From contig CM076849.1 of NCBI GenBank assembly GCA_039519185.1, positions 110,737,806-110,801,805 on the forward strand: a stretch of DNA of 64,000 nucleotides. The letters run 5' to 3'. The stretch is from Astragalus membranaceus (lineage: Eukaryota; Streptophyta; Magnoliopsida; Fabales; Fabaceae). This document shows positions 1-10,479 of the stretch, in pieces (position 1 is the stretch's first letter; each line of letters opens with the position of its first letter). Both the position numbers and the translations under genes were made by a program. The notes under the pieces are model-generated. The model saw nothing but the letters and a program-made list of their open reading frames with translations, made no database searches and was not told where the DNA came from.

Positions 1-1148
1 TTGGGGGGTTTAGAGCTTGAATCAATTTTTCATCTTTCACTTCCTTCGTGTTGATCACGACTTTGAGGTGAGTTCTTCACGAATTTGTGTGTTATGTGAT
101 GTCCTAGTTGTTTGCACGTTTTGGAAAACCGTTATTTTTGATTTGTACCGTGTGTTGGTATGATTCGTACCCATTGAAGTTGTATGGTTTTAATTGATGA
201 TTGATGGCTTGAAATTGATTGTTTGAAGTGGTTATTGTGACTGTTATGGACTGTGTTTGAATTAAGAATGGAGCGGAATGATTAACGGAATCGAACGGAA
301 TAGCAAATTTCACGAAAACGCAACAGTTTGGGAAGCTGGTGCACAGACCTGACCTGTGCGACTCCAAGCCCGGGTCGTGCGCATTGGTCTGGCACCGTCT
401 CAAATAATTTGGAGCCATCGACGGTGACTTTTGGTTGAAAATCAAGTTTATCAACACAATCAAAATCAAACGAAAATGAGATTCTCTGGTAAATAGGTAA
501 CTCCAATCACAAATTTAAATCAAGAATAGAGAAGAATTCATTCAAATAACCAATTGACTCTTAAAATGGACTCAAGATTGATAAAATGAACAACATTTGA
601 AGATAAAATAGTAAAAAATGGGGGTGAACTGTCTTTATTGGGGCTTAAAAGAAACACGGGAATCAAACCAAAAAGAGGGTGAACTTCGTGAATTTTAAGC
701 AGAAAATAAAAGTAAAAATATGAAAGGAAAATACTAAAATTCAAATGGTTGGGAACATTGCAGTGACCAGTCGATCTGTTAGCGTCAACGGGGACTTAGG
801 ATATGTGGAGTGCTTACAAGTTCCCACCCTTATTACAATGATCTTACAAGTATATATAGACAAAGAAAGATAACTTCATAATTACAAAGATCATGACAGG
901 TGTCTTCTAGGGTAACTTCCCTAATCTATGATACGCAACTGACAGCATTTTGAAAATTCGGTTTTCCGCTCCTGTTTCGATCCGATCTCACCTCCAATCC
1001 TTTTCTTAACCGTTCCCATTGATGATTGAATATGTTTGAATTCCGAATTGTTATTTTTATGACGCGAAATGAATGATATATGATTATAGCGTCGAAACCG
1101 TTCGACTAGTTATGTCCGAGAGAGAACATAACAATGTTTAATAAACCC

Positions 1149-1381
1149 AAAGGATTTGGTATCCACATGAGGCATTTGGTATGCCATGAATCGGATTTTG
1201 GATTCTGAATAAAATGATATAAAAGATTTGGTATCCACCCCTTCCCAAAGGATTTTGGTAATCCACGTGAGGCCTTTGGTATGCTAATAAGCGGATTTTG
1301 GGATCCGAATATCTATGCTCCGCAAAAGATTTTGGTAATCCACATGAGGCATTTGGTATGCCATTAATCGGAAATTGGGGT
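1149..1381 (+). repeat. Tandem repeat inside LTR, three ~80-90 bp copies
   Basis: Three imperfect copies begin near 1149, 1245 and 1324. Each reads GGATTT(T)GGTA(A)TCCAC, then TGAGGC, then TTTGGTATGC, then CGGATTTTGG; a partial copy lies near 1219. The array sits just upstream of the LTR hairpin, the same position where E3 carries its 23-bp array. The short ORF on the minus strand here is a by-product of the repeats. Confidence 0.8.
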
Positions 1382-1443
1382 CCGAATGAAATATTAAATA
1401 AAACACCGTGAATAGAGTTGTGAGGGGTCACGAAAGAGCTCAC

Positions 1444-1458
1444 TGAGATTTTATCTCA
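1444..1458 (+). other. LTR stem-loop TGAGAT/ATCTCA
   Basis: Six-base perfect stem with a TTT loop. It lies about 25 bases before a TTTTACAG-A-AAACAGGG box and is equivalent to the hairpins in the E1 and E3 LTRs. Confidence 0.6.
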
Positions 1459-1876
1459 CTGTTTATGTTTGTTGTTTTACAGAAAAACAGGGAAATGCTA
1501 AGGCAAAGAGAAATGAGTAGCAGCTGTGCTATATGAAGATATGATGGATTTTGGAGATCCGTTTAATATTTTGCTTAGTTCCCTAGTTTTAATATGTATT
1601 TCGATATTATAACTTAGACATTGTTAAAGTTATGTATCGCCTATGTTATTTCTATTTGAGATGTTGGACAATTTGGTATGAAACGACTTCAGAACCATGG
1701 TTTGATGTTGTATGTAATCCTTTTAATAACCTGTGATGGTTTAAAAAAGGATAGTTGGATGAATTCTCATCAAAATTTTAGTTTGTTCAGTGTCTTAAAT
1801 TAGAAATATTACTCTGATGTATGCTTTTATGTGCGTTCCAATATTTCTTCTATGTTTGAAATATTAGGGTGTTACA

Positions 1877-2817
1877 GTTGGCACAATACTAGAAATTGAA
1901 AACCCAATAGTGGAAGGGAAGGTAATCAGAAGCTTTATTCGCGCTAGGGTTATGATGGATCTGTCCAGGCCATTTCCTGCTGGTTGTTGGGTGCCACTAG
2001 TTGAATTACAAAATATCTGGGTGATATATAGATATCCCAACATGCCAAAATATGATCCAGACATCACTTGCCCAGCTGCTAAACCTATTCACATTTTTAT
2101 TAGAGAACTGCAGCAAAAGAAATCTGTTGAGAATGAACACTACTACAAGTTTAAGACTGGGAATACGAATCCCCAAACCAATGCTGCTCATCTGACATAG
2201 GCCCAAGCAAAACTTCTCCAACTGACTGGGAGGACATGGTAGCAAACTGTTCTGATAATTCTGTATCTAAATGCTTTGGAAATCCTAATAGGTATAAGCC
2301 AATGGAAGAAGTGTCCCCCATGAGAGTCTTTGGGCTACCTTTTGATAAAAGTGAAAGAGTCCAGCCTAACTCTAACATACGATTCCTTAATGAAGACAAC
2401 TGCAGGAAGGTAATGGAAATGGATAAGAGGGCTAAAGCTCACAAAGAAATGCCTACAAGAGTTCCTCTAAACTCATCAGATATCAGCCCTGGTCTAGGCC
2501 CAACTAATTTAGAGGAACTTCAACTGGTTCAGGAAGAGGTTGGACTATCCCAACCTATAATATCCAAGGACTATCCTAGTCTTGAACCCGATTCCATCAA
2601 ATATGGGAGAGCTCAAGTCACTTCACAGGAACATATCAAAGCTAGGAAAATCATTCATAAGGATCTCTGGCCATCAAAATCTAAGACTCAACAAACCATT
2701 ACAGAAGAACCTCTTAGTATTATTAAATGGAAAAAAGAAAAGATACCCCTTACTTTGTGTCCTGCTCCAGAAATGACTGGAGAGAGCCAGCTAAACTTAT
2801 TGAAGGTCCACATATAG
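1877..2817 (+). pseudogene. LINE-1 ORF1 (gag-like, DUF4283/zinc-knuckle type) remnant
   Basis: The first ~60 codons resemble the middle of plant LINE ORF1 proteins: an IG-x-ILEIENP-like stretch, then RSFIRARV, then a DLSRPFP segment, then WVIYRYPNMP where intact relatives have a YE-LP-FC-CG-GH zinc knuckle. The knuckle cysteines are not preserved. A TAG stop at 2198-2200 and a frame change before 2236 split the ORF. The second frame (2236-2817) is a hydrophilic tail without recognisable domains. In the family, ORF1 binds element RNA in the ribonucleoprotein. The 5' portion has been separated by the LTR insertion at 1875/1876. It is not functional. Confidence 0.7.
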
Positions 2818-3130
2818 CTTATACAGTTGAATTCCTCGTGAAGAGGATTGCCCAGATAATACTACCTCTAGCGTCAAAGTACAAAAGGAATCTACTTTTG
2901 CCATGGACCTTGCTATTGGTCTGAACCTAAAAAAACGATCTCATTTGGTGATGGCAACAGAAAATCATAATGTTCAGCAGATTCAAGATGGGGAGAGCAG
3001 TAAGAAACAAAAGGGTGAGAACAGTTATACTGTTATCTCTACCTTGTCAAGGTGAATTTGGTCCTTTTACAATTGGCTACTACAATAAAAAGGCTGAGGA
3101 GGCGGGCCTGACCATGCCCCCTCCTCCCAA

Positions 3131-4290
3131 ATGACTTGCATAAGTTGGAACTGTTGTGGTTTGGCGGTTGCCACGACTAATAGGGAGTTAGTTGACCTAT
3201 TGAAAGTTCATAAGCCGGCCATAGTCTTCCTCATGGAGACTAGAGCTAAGAAACAAAGGATTGAAAGAATAAAGAGGAAAATTCGTTTCCAGAATACTTA
3301 TTGTGTAGAAGCTAGAGGTCTCTCTGGAGGTTTGGGGAATGATCATTACATTGTGCAAATCTCTAGTGCTTGTTCTAAATATATCCATACTTATATACAA
3401 GAGAGAAGGTCTGGTATTGACTTTGACATGACCATTGTTTATGGTAACCCTACCTTTCAACAAAGAAGTCACTCTGGTGTTGTATGGGTGAGTTTAATGA
3501 GATGATATCTTGTATGGAAAAGGAGGGATCTTGGCTTGTGGAGGTGAACAAAATGAATTTATTCGGACACTTTCTTGATGACTCCAGTCTTATGGATTTG
3601 GATTTGAAAGGATGCAAGTTTACTTGGATTTGCAATCCAATGGGTGGTGTCACTACTAGGGAGAAGCTGGATGGAATTATAGTGAACTGGGCTTGGAGAG
3701 ATAAATTTAATCCTGTTATGGGGATTGCCTTGCCTATTATTAATTCTGATCATGCACCTATTGTCTTCAAACCTAAGCCTTCTGGAGCTAGTGGTACTTC
3801 ATTCAAATATGAGGCCTATTGGGAGGATCCTGCAGATTGTAAACAAGTTATTGCTGATAGTTGGACATCTACAGGTAATGGAGCCTCTGTGTGGTCGGTT
3901 TTGGACTCTAAACTCAAGAAATGCAAGCAAAGACTTAACTAGTCGAGCAAAGTGACTTTTAAAAATGCTGCTAGGGAAATTATAAAGAAGAAGTCAAGGC
4001 TCCAGCATATTTTAAATCTATCTCATGACCAAGTGGATTGGAATGAAGTGAAAATCCTAAGACAAGAGATTGATAACCTATGGAGGAAAGAAGAAAGGTA
4101 TTGGGGACAGAGGTCAAGAGTTAAATGGTTAAAATGGGTAGATAAAAATTCAATTTTTTTTTCATGTTACTGCTATTCAGAGAAGAAGCGGGAATAGAAT
4201 CCATAGAATCAAAGATGCCTCAGGCCAATGGCTAGAGGGTCAAGACAGTATTACAAAAGGTATTCTACAAAAGGTACTCCTCTAACCCCC
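3131..4290 (+). pseudogene. LINE-1 ORF2, APE-like endonuclease domain, broken
   Basis: The start reads CISWNCCGL followed by FLMETR, the N-terminal hallmark of plant LINE endonucleases that nick target DNA. A GEFNEM string (relative to the GDFNE active-site segment) lies at 3488, and SDHAPI, matching the SDH catalytic motif, near 3750. The frame changes around 3484. A TAG at 3940-3942 sits where Trp would be expected, and a poly-T slip at ~4154-4163 moves the frame again before the conserved linker to the RT domain. The first Asp of GDFNE is Glu. The endonuclease is therefore dead both by frame and probably by residue. Confidence 0.85.
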
Positions 4291-5570
4291 AAAATCCTTC
4301 TTTTGATATAAACTCCTCTCTGCTTAGTCAAGTCACCCCCATAGAAGTGGAGAAAGGTGCCTTCTCCTTAGATGCTCATAAAGCCCCTGGACCCGATGGT
4401 CTCAATGGGCTCTTTTTCCAAAAGAACTGGGAGACTATAAAGGGAGATGTGTTCCAAGCCATTAATAACTTTTTCACTTCTGGCCGTATTAAGGAAGGAT
4501 TAATGATACTCTAGTTGCTGTGATTCCCAAAATTCCCATGCCTGAGAATATACCTCACCTAAGACCTATTAGTTGTTGCTATTTTATCTACAAGATTATT
4601 GCCAAGATCATTGTTCAAAGATTGAAGCCTATTATGAATGGTATAATTAACCCCCATCAAAGTGCCTTTGTGGGTGGAAGGTTAATTCAAGACAATCGAA
4701 TTGTGGCTCATGTGGCTTTTCATTTCCTTAAATCTAAAAGAAGGCAGAGTGGCAAGGGAGTTGCTTTGAAGCTTGACATGAACAAATCCTATGATCGTGT
4801 TGAATGGGGCTTTCTGTCTGCTACCCTGTTGGCTTTTGGGTTTGATAGGGTGTGGGTGGATAAAATACTCTCTTTAGTGTCTTTAGTGTCTTATACTTAT
4901 CAAATTAATGGATTCAGATCTAAAGCCATAACACCTCAGAGGGGCCTTAGACAAGGAGTGCCCTGTCTCCTTATCTGCTTATTATTGTCTTTGATGTGTT
5001 ATCTAGACGTATTTGTGAGGCTCATAGATCCAATTCTATTATTGGCCTCAAATTAGCCCCTCAAGCCCCACCTCTCACTCACTTATTTTTTGCAGATGAT
5101 GCTTTTCAAAAGCTAAGACTGAGCAAATTTATCAATTGGTTACTATCCTCAATGAATTTACTTCAGCTTCGGGACAGAAAATTAACTTAACCAAGTATGG
5201 GCCGATTTTTGGTAGCAACATTGATATGGGGCTGAGAAGAGTGTTGGCTGATATTATTAATGTCCCTCTATGGGATCATCCTGGTGCTTATCTAGGTATA
5301 CCAGCAGAATGGGGAGGCTCAAAAGTACTCATCTTACAATGGCTCAAGGAAAAAGTATTGTCTAAGATGGAGGGGTGGAAAGGAAACCTCTTAAATAAAG
5401 CTGGGAAATAACTTCTAGTTAAAGCTGTCATTCAAGCAATCCCTAGTTATATTATGTCAATAGTGAAGCTTCCTAAGGTATTCTGTTCTTCTATCACTTC
5501 TGCTGTGATGAGGTTTTGGTGGAGTTCTAATAATAGTGCAAGAGGAATTCACTAGAAGAATAAGAACCTG
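4291..5570 (+). pseudogene. LINE-1 ORF2, reverse transcriptase domain, broken
   Basis: KAPGPDGLNGLFFQ (about 4380-4420) opens the RT. It is followed by LRPISCC, then a QSAFVGGRLIQDN segment, then KLDMNKSYDRVEW (normally KAYD), then GLRQGVPC, and LFFADDAF near 5090 with the FADD catalytic pair. At least three frame changes occur (before 4520, near 4970-5040, near 5120) and a TAA at ~5409. The conserved fragments sit in the right order and spacing for a plant L1 RT, whose role is target-primed cDNA synthesis. The frame breaks exclude activity. Confidence 0.87.
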
Positions 5571-7150
5571 TTGTGCTCTCCAAAACACATGGGAGGACTT
5601 GGACTCAAGGATTTTGAGATAATGAGCTATGCACTACTGGGTAAACAGGCTTGGAGACTGATAGAGAATCCCAACTCATATTGTGGGTCTATTTTGAAAG
5701 CAATATACTTTCCTTTTTCTGACTTCTGGCATTCTGGTAATAATGTGAACAGTTCCTTGGTGTGGAAGAGCTTAATCCAAGGCAGATACCATATTAAAAG
5801 GACTGGGAGATGGTCTATTGGTCTGGGTCAATCTATTTCAATTACACAAGACAATTGGCTAGCAAATGGTGATAGAGCTACCGTATGTGGCTCTGCTTTT
5901 ATATCTCATGTACATGAATTAATTGACTCTAACCATCATTGGGACCGCGAGTTAATCAGGAACAATCTTGAACGTCACTCTGCAATTGTTTCTCTTCAAA
6001 CCCCTATCTCATGGACCTCTCCTCAGGACTCGATCTTTTGGCCTCTAACTAAATATGTAGTGTACTCAATCAAATATGGATATAGGGTCATGATGAACTT
6101 GTCCTTAGTCAACTCTATTAGACCATCTACCTCCTATGTGCCTCCTAATGAGATCTGGGGGTATATATGGTCTGCGAAGGTCCCTGAGAAAATTAAACAT
6201 TTTATATGGAGAATGTGTCATAATGCTTTGTCTATTAGGGATAACCTATGGAAAAGAAAGATAGCCAAGGACCTTGTGTGCCCTATTTGCAAGGTAGAGT
6301 CTGAAACAGTGGAACACATGAGCCTGATTTGCCCCTAGACTGAGCCTTATTGGTTCAGTCTTGAGACTCTCCCCATCCCATCCAGAATGGGTCTCAATAC
6401 CATCCAATCTTGGTTATATGATTTACTCGAGGATATATTGGAGGATCCAACTACTGCTGATGGTATTATCGTTTTGCTCTTTTTCACTCTCAGGAATATT
6501 TGGAAGTCTCGCAACGAGACAGTTTTTAGTGAGAAAAACCCCTGTCCTATGGCTACTATGAGAGTGGGAAAGTCCCAATGCTCTGAATTCATTCAATCAC
6601 AAATCCCTCGTGAGCAGAGTATCCCTAGAAGATCCAAAGTGACTAGTGCTAAAGTCTGGCGAACACCGAGGGCTCCTTTTTTGAAAATAAACGCTGATGC
6701 AGCCTACGATGCAACAACAGGGAAAGGAAATTGTGCCTTATATGCAGAGATGAGAAAGGTAACCTTCTTACAGCAAGCACCAACTATTTGTTTGCTACTT
6801 CTTCTTTGGTAGCTGAGGCTTTGGCTCTTAGAGATGCTGTGCTCCTTGGGCAAAGCCAATGCCTGGATTCGATCTTGCTCGAATCAGATTGTCTTCTTCT
6901 AATTCAAGCTTGCAGAAAGGAACGTATCGTCAGAGAAATTGATGGTGTTTTGGGAGACATTTGGTTAATGTGCATGAACTTTAGAAATTATGGATTTGCC
7001 TGGGTTTGTAGAAACGGGAACAAAGTGGCTCACACGATTGCTTCCTTGGCGCTCTCTGGATCGCTGCGAGGAAACTGGCTAAATCACCCTCCATCTTCAC
7101 TTCGCGAAGCACTGGTTGGAGACAAAAGGCGAATTATCGAAGGTAGATGA
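5571..7150 (+). pseudogene. LINE-1 ORF2 C-terminus: zinc-binding (zf-RVT) and RNase H (RVT_3)
   Basis: At 5571-6338 the frame has GGLGLKDFE near its start and WRMCHNALSIRDNLWKRK then C-PIC at its end, the zf-RVT region of plant LINEs. A TAG at 6336-6338 and further frame changes follow. The RNase H is at 6660-7150: KINADAAYD (first catalytic Asp), ESDCLLLIQAC (second Asp) and NKVAHTIASLAL near the C-terminus. This RVT_3 type of RNase H is typical of plant L1 elements. The sequence ends at a TGA at 7148. The frame changes between 6338, 6387 and 6731 make it non-functional. Confidence 0.85.
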
Positions 7151-7399
7151 CGAAGTTGTTTTGGCCTTGCATTTAGATGTGTCCTCATCCTCTCTCTCTC
7201 TCTCTCTGAAACCCTAGGTTCTTTTTTGGTTTGTTGCTGAAGTATTTCACGTGGAGTATTTTCTGGATTGCGGGTTGTACTTTGAACTTCTTCAGTTCAC
7301 TTAGTTTGACTAGTTAGGGTGGACCGAGATTTGGTTTGGGCTATTTTTGTTTAGGCTGGTTTGGTTTAATTAGCTAGTATGGTTCGGTAATTCCTTGTG

Positions 7400-8203
7400 T
7401 TATTTTACTCTTTTTGTTGAACTTGGTTCCAAGTACCTGAGTAATATCGCACAATGAACGATTGTGGTATTTGGTAAAATATCTTTTAAAGTTACTCCAT
7501 ATCCTACTCTTAATGAATAAGTTTAATACTATTCAGGAAGCTTGGGGTTCAGGAAATGCTAAACAAGAAAATCCTAAGAATCTAATTTTAGTCTAAAATA
7601 ATTTCATCTTACTCTCATATAAAACTAACCTATTTTCTTCTATTATATTGAAGAATTAAATTAAATGATCAAAATGTTGATTAATTGAGTTTGAGATTAC
7701 TAACACATCATCTAGATAAACAAGGGTAAAGTGTTAGTAGTCATTAAATATTTCATTGATGATATTCTAAAATTCACTAGGTGCTTTTTTTAATTCTAAA
7801 GGCATAACATTTCATTCATGGTGTCCAAAAGGAAATACAAAAAGCAGTTTTATACTTATCTTCTTCGGTTAATTGAATTTGATAATAACCAAATTTTAGA
7901 TCAAATTTTTAAAATATAATGGGGTTTTGTAATCTCCCAATTAGGTATTTTTTTATTAGGAATTAGATATCTAATCCATTAAAAATATTATTCAATGATT
8001 TATAATTAGTAACTAAATTTGGTGCTCTTCTTTCTAATTTACAAACATTTACCACATAAAATGCCGAACAGATATTTACTTTTTTACAATATTCTAAAAA
8101 TTGTTGATTCATTTCTATTGGCATTGCTTTAGTAGGAATGTTACATTCATCAAAACCTATTTCATAGGGTAATGAAATGACACGAGTTTTTCGATTCCAA
8201 AAA
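7400..8203 (-). pseudogene. Endogenous pararetrovirus (Caulimoviridae-like) RT/RNase H fragment
   Basis: Reading the minus strand downward from 8203: an SLPYE segment, then IPTKAMPIEMN, then CSAFYV, then FDLKFGYYQIQL, then YKTAF and FGHHE, then YLDDVL (catalytic Asp pair) near 7715, then KMKLF and RFLG near 7590, then a GTWN string of the RNase H near 7430. This order and wording is the reverse transcriptase of plant pararetroviruses (closest in feel to petuvirus/florendovirus types), distinct from the Ty3 RTs in this window. It holds stops and frame shifts and is not functional. The upstream part of the same copy lies at 17363-18245, separated by E1. Confidence 0.85.
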
Positions 8204-10430
8204 GTATTTGGACGTACAAACTTTTTTCCGAAATAAAAACATAATCGGAATAACCTTACTTCAGAAATAGAAGTTTATCGATTCCATACCGAATGGATCA
8301 CAATATCCAAGTCCAAATACCAAACGAAAACATAAACCGGTTCATATAACTCATAATCAATACAAGTTTATACAACCAATAGGATAACAAAAGAACAAAG
8401 GAGAAAATGACTAAGTCTTCAGCATCTCCAAGAGTGTATCAACTACTCGTGCACAATAGTCTTCCTTTTTCCCCGCTTCTCTGAAAAACAACAAATATGG
8501 ATAGGGTGAGATAACACTATCTCAGTGAGTCCTACCGTGCCTCCTCACTGACACTCGGTTCAATTTATTTAAACCGTTAACAAAAACTGACATAACAATG
8601 TCTTATTTATTAATCGAAATGCCACGCACTTCGTGAATTTATTTAACACGTACCGACTGCAATCCAGTGCTAATCCCGGTAATCGTGTGTTCCATTTAGC
8701 ATAAACCGACTGCAATCCAGTGCTAATCCCGGTAACCCGTGAGTTGACCACGCCAAAACACATTCAGGGCCTAGGTAAGGGGTCATGACTACCCTCCCTA
8801 GTATGCTACTTGTCGGGTCGTCACCCAACGCAATACGTATGACAATACGCATCAAGTTCTCGAGAGTTAGATAATTTATATCTACTTTTTGATTTTGATC
8901 ACCATAGGGTCAATCACATAGTAATTGGATAAACAATATCCATATCGATCTATAACCCGTTTTGAGGAATTCATAATTTAGACCTCCGGCATTATAATCA
9001 TTTTCAGTTGACATATATAAACATATATATATTCAGTCAATCCATCAGTCGGTGTACTAACACGCGTACTAGGGTTTCGGTTTTTCGATCAAATGGGCTT
9101 TCAAAGTCCTTTTTCAAATTATGTGTTGAATGAGTTCAAAATAAGGTTTTCAGTAGTGGAATTCCTTTTTAAATGATTGAGAAAGAGATTAGGAAAGGTT
9201 CGGGATCAAACGGTACGACGAAATGAGAAAACGGAAACCGGGGACAGATCCTCACGCACGGTCCGTGCCCAGGGGCGCACGACCCGTGCGTGAAGCACTT
9301 CATTAATCCATTCCTACCTGAAAGGTACGCACGGTCCGTGCCCAGGGGCGCACGACCCGTGCGTCTTGTATTGCACGCACGTTCAGGCATCAGAAGCAGT
9401 CGCACGATCCGTGCGTCCTATAACAGTCCCAGATTTCACAGTTTTTCTCATTTTCGCTCTCCGTTTTCGCCCAATGCGATTCCTAATGTCAATCACTCCT
9501 GAAACTCAGAAAATGTCCAGGCATTCTAGAACACTTATACAAAACATTTCATTTCACGATTTCATCAAAATTCCCGTTAAACCGTAAAATAGCGTTTAGA
9601 CTCAAAAATCGTTTTTCGGTTCTAAGTCTTTCGAAAACAGAAAATGTGACCAAGGAATCCAATACCGAAAACAAGTTCAGAATAGCAAAATGCCCTATCG
9701 TGAGTAGAACTCACCCGTTGACGATTTCGCTAGGAGGTTCACCGAGACACGGGATGACCGAAAGGTACACGCACGGACGAGAACCGAAAGGCACCAACTA
9801 GAGTGAAACGGCTACCTCTTCTACTGAACCACTGAAGCAGGAACTCAATCTCGAGTGAATGTTCTTCAAATTCGAAAGGTAGGCTTAGAACTTCCTCCCC
9901 CAATAGCTTGTACTGAACATGCAAGCAAACAACAACTTAGAACTCCACCATTTTCAATGCTTTGAGCTTCATATCCAGAAGATGGGGTTGAGAGGATGAG
10001 TGAGAATCAAGCTCTGAAAGTGGTACCAATAGATTGGAAATTGAAAATGGAGTAGAATGGGAGTGAGAGCACTTACATGCATTCAGATTTGTGGTGAATC
10101 CCTTCCTCTCCCTTCCTCCTCCTTCGCGCCCCTCCTCCTTCTTTTCCCTTTTCTGTTTTCAGTTTTCAACTTCAGGATTCTTAGAAAGTGATAATGGTTG
10201 GAATGGTTCAGACTTGGGGGGGTTTATATGAGGGGTGCGAATTTACAAATTTGCCCTTCAGCTTGAAATCTTCAATTAAATTATGACTAATCCATAAGTG
10301 AATATGAGATAGGATTTCTTTGGACTTTCACTCGAACAATAATCCCCGAGACACGACTAATTATTCCCACAAATAATTAATCGGTCCTAGGCATCATAAT
10401 ACAAGTCTTTTAAAAAATAGGGATGTTACA
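8204..10430 (-). repeat. E1 3' LTR (outer end truncated)
   Basis: It ends (plus-strand order) in GGGATGTTACA next to the polypurine tract. It matches 15117-17362 throughout. Internal features are the hairpin at 8507-8524, a 53-bp direct duplication (ACCGACTGCAATCCAGTGC at 8652 and 8705), and a CpG-rich block of GCACGG-t-CCGTGC palindromes at ~9250-9420. Small ORFs in it are by-products; none is plausible as a gene. Confidence 0.92.
8507..8524 (-). other. LTR stem-loop TGAGATA/TATCTCA
   Basis: Seven-base stem, ACAC loop, in the E1 3' LTR. The 5' LTR copy (15421-15438) has one C-to-T change that extends the stem to eight pairs. Confidence 0.6.
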
Positions 10431-10442
10431 ATCTCCCCAACT
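10431..10442 (-). other. E1 polypurine tract
   Basis: On the minus strand the bases just upstream of the 3' LTR read AGTTGGGGAGAT, a purine run at the place where plus-strand DNA synthesis is primed in LTR retrotransposons. It follows the gag-pol stop at 10480 and a TTTTGAGGACAAAAT box. Confidence 0.8.
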
Positions 10443-10479
10443 TTTAAAAATTTTGTCCTCAAAATTGACGAAACGTACC

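Larger units (their letters stand above)
1..1875 (+). mobile_element. Chromovirus-type Ty3/gypsy LTR (3' LTR or solo LTR), 5' end outside window
   Basis: The right edge ends in GGGTGTTACA, the same 3' terminus as the other chromovirus LTRs here. The last ~450 bases follow the E3 LTR feature by feature: a call to stop transcription-like TGAGAT hairpin at 1444, then a TTTTACAG-A-AAACAGGG box, then a 'ctctgatgtatgc' segment, then the terminus. A CpG-rich GCACG/CGTGC block lies at 338-390, as in the E1 and E3 LTRs. Directly after 1875 there is LINE ORF1 coding sequence rather than a tRNA-Met primer site, so this must be a 3' LTR or a solo LTR inserted in LINE-1. The part at ~500-915 has no counterpart in the other LTRs and may be a further insertion; I could not define its ends. 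No gene is visible. Confidence 0.75.
1876..7400 (+). mobile_element. LINE-1: L1-clade non-LTR retrotransposon, decayed
   Basis: Order of parts: ORF1 remnant (from 1877), then ORF2 with endonuclease, reverse transcriptase, zinc-binding region and RNase H ending at 7150. The element is broken at its left by the LTR ending at 1875 and carries many stops and frameshifts, so it is a fossil. The 3' untranslated part (7151-~7400) has a short CT run at 7187-7207. No clear poly(A) tail was seen; by ~7400 the sequence becomes minus-strand pararetrovirus RNase H coding sequence, so the LINE ends at or before that point. The left target-site duplication is outside the window. Confidence 0.85.

Noticed and set aside
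500..915. Possible insertion inside the LTR at the window start
   Set aside because: No terminal repeats or target duplication could be defined, so it is only mentioned within the LTR entry.
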